Shown piece after piece: positions 21,855 through 28,665 of a stretch of DNA of 28,665 nucleotides. Positions within the stretch are counted from its first letter, which is position 1. Each line of letters starts with the position of its first letter. The notes beneath the pieces are model-generated. The model saw only the letters and a list, made by a program, of their open reading frames with translations. It made no database searches and had not been told where the DNA came from. Origin of the DNA: a virus; IMG/VR virus record IMGVR_UViG_3300032182_000650, positions 1-28,665 of that record; one strand, given 5' to 3'. A program made the position numbers and the translations under genes.

Positions 21855-24752
21855 TTAGACAATTAATAGATCACATTCAGTGTAGTTACCTGCAAGACCA
21901 CCATATGGCGCTCTCAGTGCAATTTCATTACTAGTACCAACCCCGATACCATTGGCATCATTATAGATCGCCTGGTTCAGATCTGTCAAGTTATTGTATG
22001 TGGTACCGAAGTTATTGATGAAGTCATTCATCCAACCATCAAAAGCGGCTGAATCAGGTCTTCTATCAAGAATGACCTGATAACTACCAATAATCTGTGT
22101 GCCAATCTGACCATATGTAAACGTACTAACAGCTGTGGTGTTTGCATACGAAGAATTAGTAGACTGAACGAAATACAAATTATTTCCGTTATTGAGTGCA
22201 TTCTTCGTTCCATCATTATACAACAGATAACCGTAGAATGTATCACCATAACCTGCAGAAGTTGTACCTGTACCAGTAGTACAGTTCACAGTGACTATAA
22301 CACTAGCATCAGCATTAGGTTGTGCAGGACCAGAAACTTCAATTTCATAAGTGGTAGTATCTGTTGGCGAAACTGAAGTCGTTCCGCTAACAGTCGATGC
22401 ACCGAAGTTACTACTAACAACAGTAGTGGCATCTGTAGATGTCCAGGTCAATGTAGAACTAGACACGGGATTTGATGCACCAGTACCAATCTCAAGGACA
22501 GCAGGGTTAGCAGACAATACAATGGTAGGAGCTTGTACCACACTGATTACAATGTCCTCCGTTGTAGTTCCTGCGGCATTTGTAGCAGCAACAGTAAATG
22601 TTGTAGTTGCATCTGGCGATACAGAGAGACTTGCATAATCAGTAGCAGTCAAATTATCCCAGGAAGTAAATGCAGGAGAAGCTGAATAGGTAACACTATC
22701 AGCACCACTAATAGTAACCTCAAGTGCAGCACCAGGATCGGCACCGATATTAATACTAGTAACATCCGAAGTAATTGTTACTGTCGGTAAAGCAAGCGGA
22801 TTGACAGTAACTGTGACCTCTTCTGTAGTGCTTCCATTTGAATTACTCAGGGTCACATTATATGTGGTATCTGCAGTAAGTGTACCAGCTGGTACATCAT
22901 AGATACCTTCGAGGATATTCGACGATCCTACACCAGGAATGTTAGAAGAAACAAAAGCTGTAGCATCTGGCGAAACATATTGAATACGTGTAGTGCCACC
23001 ATAGTCAACTGTGGAAGGTGTTGCTGTCAGTGAGATAGTTGGTGCAGATCCAACATTCAAAACAACATCAACAGTTGCAGTATTACTTCCATATGCATTA
23101 CTAACAGTAACACTATAGGTGGTATTAGCAGTTGGTGTTACAGTAACAGTTTCACCTGTCGCAACAGTAGCTCCAAAGTTAGAGCTGACAATAGTTGTCG
23201 CACCAGGAGAAGCAAAGGTAATTTGAGTGGTGCTACCAGGATTAACAAGAGCAGGGAGTGCACTGATAGTAACATCTGGTGCAACTGCATATGTCACGTT
23301 TGCATATCCAGTTTGAACCAAGTCCGTGCCATCGTAAATTCTGATCCTATAATTTGTAGTTGCTCCACCAACAGCAGGACCCTCAAGAACCATATTAACA
23401 GTATCTCCGACCACATATCCACTGTTGGTTGCAGTACCAGTTCCCTGTAAATTGATTGGGTCAGATCCCACATCAGATCCACCAGTTTTATCCACAATGA
23501 TACTAAAGCTGTAAACACCATCGCAATCTGTGATCTGGAAAGATGTCGATGCAGTTCCAGATGCAGTAGAAGTAGTAATGTTTAAAGGTCCGAAAGCAGC
23601 AGGAACGTTATCTCCAGTGTCAGCAGGAGGTGCGGGCGCAGTATATGCATCGGCACTCACACCTAAGAAAATCATATAAGCTGTTTCTTGATAAGTTGGT
23701 TGAATCGTAGGATCCGAATTCAAACCAACCGTAACACCAAGGGTGAAATTTACTAGAGATGCATTTGCTGTTTGACTGCCTGTAGACAGAGTAACATATC
23801 CACCACTCGCCTTAGCTTGGATGGTACAAACACCAGTATTTTCGCCACATCGACCAGTATTGTTAATGTCTCCGTTGACAAATTTAGCTCTCCATTCAGA
23901 TACACCTCCACGATCTGGCGCATCTAAGTGAGAATTGGCTCCAACTCGTCCAACAGAATCGCCATAAGACCTGTGATATGAAGTAGTTTGCCAAATACTA
24001 GAATCCCAGGATATCCAGTGCGAGTGAGGTTGCTTAGTAAATGCTCTATTACCAGCTGTTGCCTGCGCTAGATCTTGCCAATTTGATGTGCTATGTACGT
24101 TTGAGTTTGAATTAACTCCAGTATTACCATTACCAGGACTAGTTCTATCAAGAGTTTGCGAACCACCTGATCCAGGAGTTGAGATAACTGTAAATCCAGG
24201 ATCGTGAGTGTGAGATGGATAATTCTGTGCAGTATGAGTAGAAATAGATCCTGACGCAACTTCTAGATAACTATTTCCAACCAAGTTGGTACTCATTGTT
24301 GGACTAGTCGGGTTCAAACTAATACTAGGATTACCAATAACTTGAACTCTACTAGCAACGTCAGAAATACGCATAACGTTTTTACCGCCATACGTTCCAC
24401 ATATATCTGTACCATAACCACTCGGACCACCCAAATGACCCTCTAATTGTGCAGATGAAGCATCTTCTGGTCTAATTCTACCTGTACCAATAGCTTTTCT
24501 ATCTCTTAAATCAGGTACCTTAAACGTTCCAGTGAACTGACCATAGGTACTGCCAGCTGCGTCACCTCCATACGTGGTACCAATAATTTCATACAGTGCA
24601 TAAAATTCATTTGGATTCAGAGATCTGCCATTACATTCTTGCCATCCACTAGGAGCAAAATAGTCCCCATTCTCATCTTTCGGCATCATACAAATGGTGC
24701 CGACTTGAACTCCTGTCCAGGATGCTTGCGTTTCAGAGTAATACTTTGCCAT
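21855..24752 (-). CDS. Collar-domain fibre with Ig-like repeats and DUF4214-like end (965 aa)
   Basis: Residues 15-95 are a phage tail collar domain (GTICMMPKDENGDYFAPSGW, ECNGRSL, YALYEIIGTTYGGD, FKVPDLRDRK). Two H-x-H motifs, H181/H183 and H243/H245, follow, and a typical collar-protein ending, YQETAYMIFLGVSAD, appears at 354-368. Beyond that the protein continues with a linker/beta domain (390-490) and four Ig/PKD-like modules at about 492-568, 570-651, 655-738 and 740-823. The C-terminal segment is 833-965, in which IGSYQVILDRRPDSAAFDGW (888-907) resembles the DUF4214 motif found in secreted adhesins and glycan-related proteins. It reads as a short-tail-fibre protein with an added adhesin arm. 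Its start overlaps the previous stop (TGATG). Confidence 0.88.
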   Translation of the reverse strand: MAKYYSETQASWTGVQVGTICMMPKDENGDYFAPSGWQECNGRSLNPNEFYALYEIIGTTYGGDAAGSTYGQFTGTFKVPDLRDRKAIGTGRIRPEDASSAQLEGHLGGPSGYGTDICGTYGGKNVMRISDVASRVQVIGNPSISLNPTSPTMSTNLVGNSYLEVASGSISTHTAQNYPSHTHDPGFTVISTPGSGGSQTLDRTSPGNGNTGVNSNSNVHSTSNWQDLAQATAGNRAFTKQPHSHWISWDSSIWQTTSYHRSYGDSVGRVGANSHLDAPDRGGVSEWRAKFVNGDINNTGRCGENTGVCTIQAKASGGYVTLSTGSQTANASLVNFTLGVTVGLNSDPTIQPTYQETAYMIFLGVSADAYTAPAPPADTGDNVPAAFGPLNITTSTASGTASTSFQITDCDGVYSFSIIVDKTGGSDVGSDPINLQGTGTATNSGYVVGDTVNMVLEGPAVGGATTNYRIRIYDGTDLVQTGYANVTYAVAPDVTISALPALVNPGSTTQITFASPGATTIVSSNFGATVATGETVTVTPTANTTYSVTVSNAYGSNTATVDVVLNVGSAPTISLTATPSTVDYGGTTRIQYVSPDATAFVSSNIPGVGSSNILEGIYDVPAGTLTADTTYNVTLSNSNGSTTEEVTVTVNPLALPTVTITSDVTSINIGADPGAALEVTISGADSVTYSASPAFTSWDNLTATDYASLSVSPDATTTFTVAATNAAGTTTEDIVISVVQAPTIVLSANPAVLEIGTGASNPVSSSTLTWTSTDATTVVSSNFGASTVSGTTSVSPTDTTTYEIEVSGPAQPNADASVIVTVNCTTGTGTTSAGYGDTFYGYLLYNDGTKNALNNGNNLYFVQSTNSSYANTTAVSTFTYGQIGTQIIGSYQVILDRRPDSAAFDGWMNDFINNFGTTYNNLTDLNQAIYNDANGIGVGTSNEIALRAPYGGLAGNYTECDLLIV
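22284..23279 (-). repeat. Four Ig/PKD-like modules in the 965-aa fibre
   Basis: Residues 492-823. Units of about 80 residues share P-x-x-V-x-x-G, an (S/T)-x-(D/G)AT-x-x-SSN strand and a TTY-x-V-x-x-(S/T)N-x-x-G strand. Units 1, 2 and 4 are closest to each other (SSNFGATV, SSNIPGVG, SSNFGAST). Confidence 0.75.
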
Positions 24753-25633
24753 CAGATTTTAATGATGTACTCTACGATGATGTACGGTGTTGTAAGGTGA
24801 TCTAAAGATTTTCTGGGATCAGCAGTAACGTTTGCAGTTGCACTAGATCCAGAAAAGCTGATCGTAGTTTGTGCTCTAGTAAATTGCAAATTATTACTGA
24901 CACTACCACCAGAAATTGAGTGGTTATGTGAAATATTTGCACCATTATGTGTAATAGTGGTAGTATTAACATTATATGCGTTAATGTTAATAGTAGTACT
25001 ATCTTGTAGGTCAGTATCAAAACTCTCACTTCTCATATCAGATTGATACCAAGTATCACTGTGAGCGTGAGCTGCAGTTTTTCCGATATCAATAGAGTTT
25101 GTTGACGAAGTACTTCCATTTGGATAACTAAAAGTTCCATTACCAGAAACACTATCAGTTTTTTCAGAATCTATAATATTTCCAGATATGGTTGTATTAA
25201 CGGTTGGCAAAATAGTCGCAACATATCCTACTCCAGCTCTTTCATAAACGCTACCGCTAACACTATTACCAATAAACTGTTGACCAGCTGAAGTACTAGG
25301 AAGTAAAACCTTAGCACCTAAGTTAGGAACTGCAAAACTACCAGCTGTGAAATTGCCATCAGCATCTAGTGTGGGATTGGTCAGTATTGCCCCATTTAAT
25401 CCAGGCGGAAATGGACAAGCTCTGATACCATTACCTCCAGATGGACCAACACCAATGACTTTAGCTAGTCCAGGATAATCACGTGCTTGATATATTTTAC
25501 CATCACAACGTAGATATCCACCAGGAACACGTTCCAACAAATTTGCATCAGACTGACATTCCTTTGAAAAAGGAACAATCACTCCAGGTGCAACACCTTG
25601 AGCTCCTCTAATACTAGCATATACTTTTGCCAT
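24752..25633 (-). CDS. Phage tail collar-domain fibre protein (293 aa)
   Basis: The N-terminal collar-type domain (about 13-125) has GVAPGVIVPFSKECQS, GGYLRCDGKIYQARDYPGL, KVIGVG and FAVPNLGAKVLLP. The middle is a Ser/Thr/Asn-rich beta shaft. The C-terminus, DHLTTPYIIVEYIIKI, is the usual ending of this family. Two H-x-H motifs (H189/H191 and H236/H238) resemble metal-binding positions that stabilise trimeric T4 fibre tips. It is likely a trimeric short tail fibre or tip adhesin. Compared with the 263-aa neighbour it has an insertion between CDG...DYPGL and the VPNL strand (ACPFPPGLNGAILTNP). The start is an ATG 22 bases after the previous stop; its own stop overlaps the next ATG (TGATG). Confidence 0.85.
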   Translation of the reverse strand: MAKVYASIRGAQGVAPGVIVPFSKECQSDANLLERVPGGYLRCDGKIYQARDYPGLAKVIGVGPSGGNGIRACPFPPGLNGAILTNPTLDADGNFTAGSFAVPNLGAKVLLPSTSAGQQFIGNSVSGSVYERAGVGYVATILPTVNTTISGNIIDSEKTDSVSGNGTFSYPNGSTSSTNSIDIGKTAAHAHSDTWYQSDMRSESFDTDLQDSTTININAYNVNTTTITHNGANISHNHSISGGSVSNNLQFTRAQTTISFSGSSATANVTADPRKSLDHLTTPYIIVEYIIKI

Positions 25634-25655
25634 TGACTATGATGCTCTGAGATAT

Positions 25656-26447
25656 TTAGTATGCTTTGATGATATAGACTGCTGTCTGATATGGTTGCGT
25701 AAAATCAAGAGAAGCATTACCTAAGTTAGGAAAATTGGTAACTGCCATATTATCAGAATTATAAGTCTCGTTATATGCAGGAATAGACAAGTTTCCTTTA
25801 TCTACTGTAGCTCTAATCGCTTCGTGCCCGTGAGCTTGAGGGGGTTTAGACATTCTATTATTTTCATAATCATTAGGACCACCCAGTTTGGCAAGAGCAC
25901 CTCTAGTAATAATAGATCTAGCAGTCTGAAAGGTAACATCACCACCACTTTCTCCAGAGGGGTTACCGTTATGCTGACTGTTAAGAGTCTTGATATTAGG
26001 GTTATGTCCGTGACCAGGAAGATTTTCAAGACTCATCATTCTACTCTGGAAGTGAAGATTCCTAGAGAAAGCATTATTGCCATCATTAGAAGTAACCGTA
26101 GAAGCACTATATTGAATAGTCTTATTAGGTCTACCATTAATAGACCAGTCTGCATTCAAGCTTGTATTTCCAGTATTATTGCCACCAGTGCCAGAATAGG
26201 TAGATCCTTTATGAAAAGGAACTTTATTATTATTTAAATTAGGAAGCTCAAACTCATTCGCTGCATCAGAACCACCATAGGTATATCCAATAACATCTTT
26301 TAATAAAGGATAATCATCGTTACCTACAGCAGCACCATCACAAGACAACCATCCTGAGGGGAGATCACTACTACTCCCCGACCACGCCATAATTGTACCG
26401 ATCGCGGCATTTTTAAAGCCGCGAATTTCTTCTAGATTTTTTGCCAT
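25656..26447 (-). CDS. Phage tail collar-domain fibre protein (263 aa)
   Basis: A canonical collar domain occupies 15-80: IGTIMAWSGSSSDLPSGWLS, then CDGAAVGNDDYPLLKDVIGY, TYGGSD and FELPNL. The remainder is a beta-structured tip with two H-x-H motifs (H146/H148 in LPGHGHNPN and H206/H208 in PQAHGHEA). It ends FTQPYQTAVYIIKAY, the family's typical C-terminus. It is probably a trimeric short tail fibre or host-contact protein located at the baseplate. Its ATG overlaps the stop of the large fibre gene by one base (TAATG), so the two are translated together. AT-rich compared with the upstream gene (20 of 60 G/C at 26221-26280, hand count). Confidence 0.9.
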   Translation of the reverse strand: MAKNLEEIRGFKNAAIGTIMAWSGSSSDLPSGWLSCDGAAVGNDDYPLLKDVIGYTYGGSDAANEFELPNLNNNKVPFHKGSTYSGTGGNNTGNTSLNADWSINGRPNKTIQYSASTVTSNDGNNAFSRNLHFQSRMMSLENLPGHGHNPNIKTLNSQHNGNPSGESGGDVTFQTARSIITRGALAKLGGPNDYENNRMSKPPQAHGHEAIRATVDKGNLSIPAYNETYNSDNMAVTNFPNLGNASLDFTQPYQTAVYIIKAY

Positions 26448-28665
26448 TAGAGTTCGATTAAACGCCAGCCGATAACAGCATTGATATAAAGTAAACCGAG
26501 ACCTGCGCCAGGTGTTTGAATAATCAACTCACCAGTAGCGTCACCCTGAATAGGTGCACCACCAGTTCCAGATGTAACTTTGATTTGCTTGTTATAAGTC
26601 AAAGCATCAGTAACATCCAGGAAACGAATCTGATCACCTTTTTGTGGTGATGCAGGTAATGTAACTACAAGCTCAGTTCCAGTGAAAGTATTAATATAAT
26701 AGTTAGTGTTAGAAGCGACAGTAGTATCAGAACTTACCTCAACCCACTTACGACCAGCTGTAGGTGTAAAGTAACCAGAAACCTGATTCAGGTCAACACT
26801 ACCATCAGTATTGACTTTGAAGTTATTAGTGCCGCCAGAGTTAACATCTAAACCGCCACCTTCAACTTCGAGGTTACCAGTAACAATACCATTACCACCA
26901 ACATTAATATTCTTGGTAATACCAACACCACCATCAACAATTACAGCACCAGTAATAGTGCTATCGGATTGAGTGTCGCTGTGAACTCTGAGCGTACCAG
27001 AGTTATCGGCATCATTACCGATAATTGTATCACCGTTTGCAGAATTAACACTGAATGTAGTATCAGCGTTAATGTCAGTCTTCTTGATAGTAAGGTTATC
27101 ACCCAGAGTCAGTGCACCAGTAGAGTGCAGTCTGGAGTTAGGATCGCTAGCAGTGCCGTCGCCAACGAAGTCAATCTGACCAGTCGGTGTCATCTTAAGA
27201 CGCAGGTCAGCATCATCGAAGACTGTAATAGCTTCGGTAGCACTGATCTCGATCTTAGTAGAACCGTTAACCCACAGTTTCTCTGTAGCGCTAGGAGTTG
27301 CCTCACCGATAGACACATTGCTGTTAGCATCCATCTGGATACCACCGCTAGCGTTACCGATACGAGCAGAACCATCTGCCTTAATGACAAGCTTTGCAGT
27401 AGAAGCATCGTCGAAGTGATCGTTACCCCAAACTGCATCACCAACCACAAGGTTTTGACCAGCATAAGTCACATAGTTCAGAGAATCATCAGTTTGTCTC
27501 TGATCAATATCACTCTTAAGAGTAGTACCAGAATCAATCTGATACATCTTATTGAGACCACCTCTCACATAGAGTGCCTTAGTGACTGTCAGATCACCAA
27601 CCAACTCGTGCTGACCATTGCCCAGAGCGGTCAGAGTGCCGTCGATTGTCAGGTCACCATTAGATTGACCACCGCCAACAGATTCGACAGGCAGAGTGCC
27701 AGTAGAACCGCCACGGACGATGATGTCACCGCCGACCCAGAGACCAACAGCGCCAGTAACCTCAGCTGTGTCACCAGTGTTGATAGAGACACGACCCACG
27801 CCGTTACCATCGTCATCGAAAGCACGGAAGGTGTGGATACCAGTGGGGTTCAGGTTGTCGCCACCAACCCACAGAGAGTTGCGGAAGATACCAGAACCCT
27901 CAACGTCCAGAGTCTGCTGAGGAATCACGCTACCGTTGGTAACGCGAGTGTTCTTAAGGTTGATGCCCAGGCGCATATCATCGCCTGTAGCAATCGATGT
28001 AGAACCAGTGCCTGTGGTGTAGGTGGTCAGTGCATCAGCACCGATAACACCCCACTCTCTCCATCCATAGGAAGGAGTTTCGCCTTGCTGGAATCCGTCA
28101 ATCTGACACCAGATCCAACCCATCGTGGTGTTGTAGTTGACATTAGCAATTCTATGTGCTTCGCCAACAGTCTCGGTACCACGCAGTTCAATTGTACCCT
28201 CTTGCTTAAAGCTTTCAGATGCAGGAACTGTCTTGTCTTTTGATGTCTTGATCGAATAGGTAAGACCAGAAGAAATGTTTCTGGGGTTGAGTTCCCAAAC
28301 AGCGAACTGAATAGTGTTCGGTTTGAACGGAGGGTTGAAGACCATATCAGTCTCAACCAGTGCAGGGTCAACACTGGCAATACCAGTGTTGGCAACTGAC
28401 TTGATAGTCAGAGAACCAGGGTCATCAGAGCTGTCAGCGAACTGATCACCCACCTCAATGGTGACAGGTGTGGAGAAGAATGTACCGCCAGGTGCAGAGA
28501 TCTGGAAGTCATTCAGCAGGTCAAACTTGACTTTGTTGTTGACAGTCAGGGTGTCAACTGTGATGTCATTGGTGTTGGACTCTTCGTCAGCATTCTCACC
28601 AGCAACTCGGAGCACAGAGTCATCAATCTTGGTCTCTTCACCAGAGATAGCGTTGATACGCTGGT
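26447..28665 (-). CDS. Large fibre/virion structural protein, 5' end outside the window (partial, 738 aa visible)
   Basis: The frame is open to the window edge: before the GTG at 28613-28615 it continues with QRINAISGEETKIDDS and no stop. That GTG is an internal Val and the gene is truncated here. Visible features: ITVDTLTVNNKVKF near the beginning, then shaft-type repeats (GDLTVTKALYVRGG, SIGEATPSATEKLWVNGS, GNLEVEGGGLDVNSGG). The C-terminal tip contains TLPASPQKGDQIRFLDVTD and ends LGLLYINAVIGWRLIEL, a common ending of T4-like phage fibres. It is probably a long tail-fibre or baseplate-anchored structural subunit. The upstream (N-terminal) part is richer in G/C than the C-terminal tip, possibly a mosaic junction. 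Its stop overlaps the first collar gene (TAATG). Confidence 0.82.
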   Translation of the reverse strand, partial: QRINAISGEETKIDDSVLRVAGENADEESNTNDITVDTLTVNNKVKFDLLNDFQISAPGGTFFSTPVTIEVGDQFADSSDDPGSLTIKSVANTGIASVDPALVETDMVFNPPFKPNTIQFAVWELNPRNISSGLTYSIKTSKDKTVPASESFKQEGTIELRGTETVGEAHRIANVNYNTTMGWIWCQIDGFQQGETPSYGWREWGVIGADALTTYTTGTGSTSIATGDDMRLGINLKNTRVTNGSVIPQQTLDVEGSGIFRNSLWVGGDNLNPTGIHTFRAFDDDGNGVGRVSINTGDTAEVTGAVGLWVGGDIIVRGGSTGTLPVESVGGGQSNGDLTIDGTLTALGNGQHELVGDLTVTKALYVRGGLNKMYQIDSGTTLKSDIDQRQTDDSLNYVTYAGQNLVVGDAVWGNDHFDDASTAKLVIKADGSARIGNASGGIQMDANSNVSIGEATPSATEKLWVNGSTKIEISATEAITVFDDADLRLKMTPTGQIDFVGDGTASDPNSRLHSTGALTLGDNLTIKKTDINADTTFSVNSANGDTIIGNDADNSGTLRVHSDTQSDSTITGAVIVDGGVGITKNINVGGNGIVTGNLEVEGGGLDVNSGGTNNFKVNTDGSVDLNQVSGYFTPTAGRKWVEVSSDTTVASNTNYYINTFTGTELVVTLPASPQKGDQIRFLDVTDALTYNKQIKVTSGTGGAPIQGDATGELIIQTPGAGLGLLYINAVIGWRLIEL

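Noticed and set aside
25651-25658. ACTAAATA as a late promoter before the 293-aa collar gene
   Set aside because: The second position breaks the NATAAATA pattern and the box overlaps the stop codon of the previous gene. Coupled translation explains expression without it.
26969-28243. 424-codon open frame on the plus strand
   Set aside because: It runs antisense to a clear fibre gene. Its translation is rich in Thr, Ser, Arg, Ile and Cys without domain pattern, as expected from the complement of biased codons.
28613-28615. GTG as the start of the rightmost gene
   Set aside because: The frame continues upstream without a stop to the window edge, with fibre-like residues. The GTG is an internal Val codon.
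1-28665. tRNA genes, CRISPR arrays, insertion sequences
   Set aside because: I saw no cloverleaf-like sequence, no regularly spaced direct repeats and no transposase or terminal inverted repeats. Intergenic space is mostly under 40 bases.

Overview
The window is a tail-fibre/adhesin region of a double-stranded DNA phage, most likely a T4-like (contractile-tailed) marine cyanophage of Synechococcus or Prochlorococcus. The basis is the combination of tail-collar-domain fibres, a tail-fibre assembly chaperone, several 2-oxoglutarate/Fe(II) oxygenase-family genes, Gly-Ser-Gly-Tyr repeat fibres and NATAAATA late-promoter-like boxes. No capsid, terminase, photosynthesis or polymerase gene lies in the window, so the host and lineage are inferred. 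Every convincing gene is on the minus strand and is read from the right end to the left end. Packing is very tight: most junctions are TAATG, TGATG, ATGA or TAAATG.

Right part (28665 to about 21855): the 3' part of a large fibre-like protein whose start lies outside the window, then three consecutive collar-domain proteins of 263, 293 and 965 aa. Each collar protein has exactly two His-x-His motifs. The 965-aa protein adds four Ig-like modules and a DUF4214-like C-terminal segment.

Middle (21854 to 19874): a prolyl-4-hydroxylase-like 2OG-Fe(II) oxygenase, a tail-fibre assembly chaperone, and a PiuC/PKHD-like 2OG-Fe(II) oxygenase. This looks like a maturation module between the fibre genes.

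Centre (19836 to 10141): a single 3231-aa gene, the most striking item. It encodes a proteinase K-like subtilisin (S8) domain with intact Asp299/His365/Asn485/Ser581. It also has two YHYH-type domains, each interrupted by inserted cupredoxin-like modules. Three of seven recognisable cupredoxin-like modules keep a complete type 1 (blue) copper ligand set, His...Cys-x2-His-x2-Met/Gln. A virion-associated protein combining protease and copper-binding modules is, as far as I can tell, undescribed. It is my best candidate for something new here.

Left part (10116 to 1): an FN3-like fibre (647 aa), two paralogous fibres (419 and 304 aa) sharing an N-terminal module, a 206-aa protein, a 1359-aa probable beta-propeller protein and an 86-aa helical protein followed by a strong intrinsic terminator. 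Beyond the terminator are an unusually GC-rich small ORF, a third 2OG-Fe(II) oxygenase family protein of yet another type, and the first 17 codons of a further gene.

Taken together, the region appears to build the host-recognition surface of the virion: structural fibres, their chaperone, and enzymes that could modify fibres or attack the host surface. The functional links between these genes are inference from gene order.
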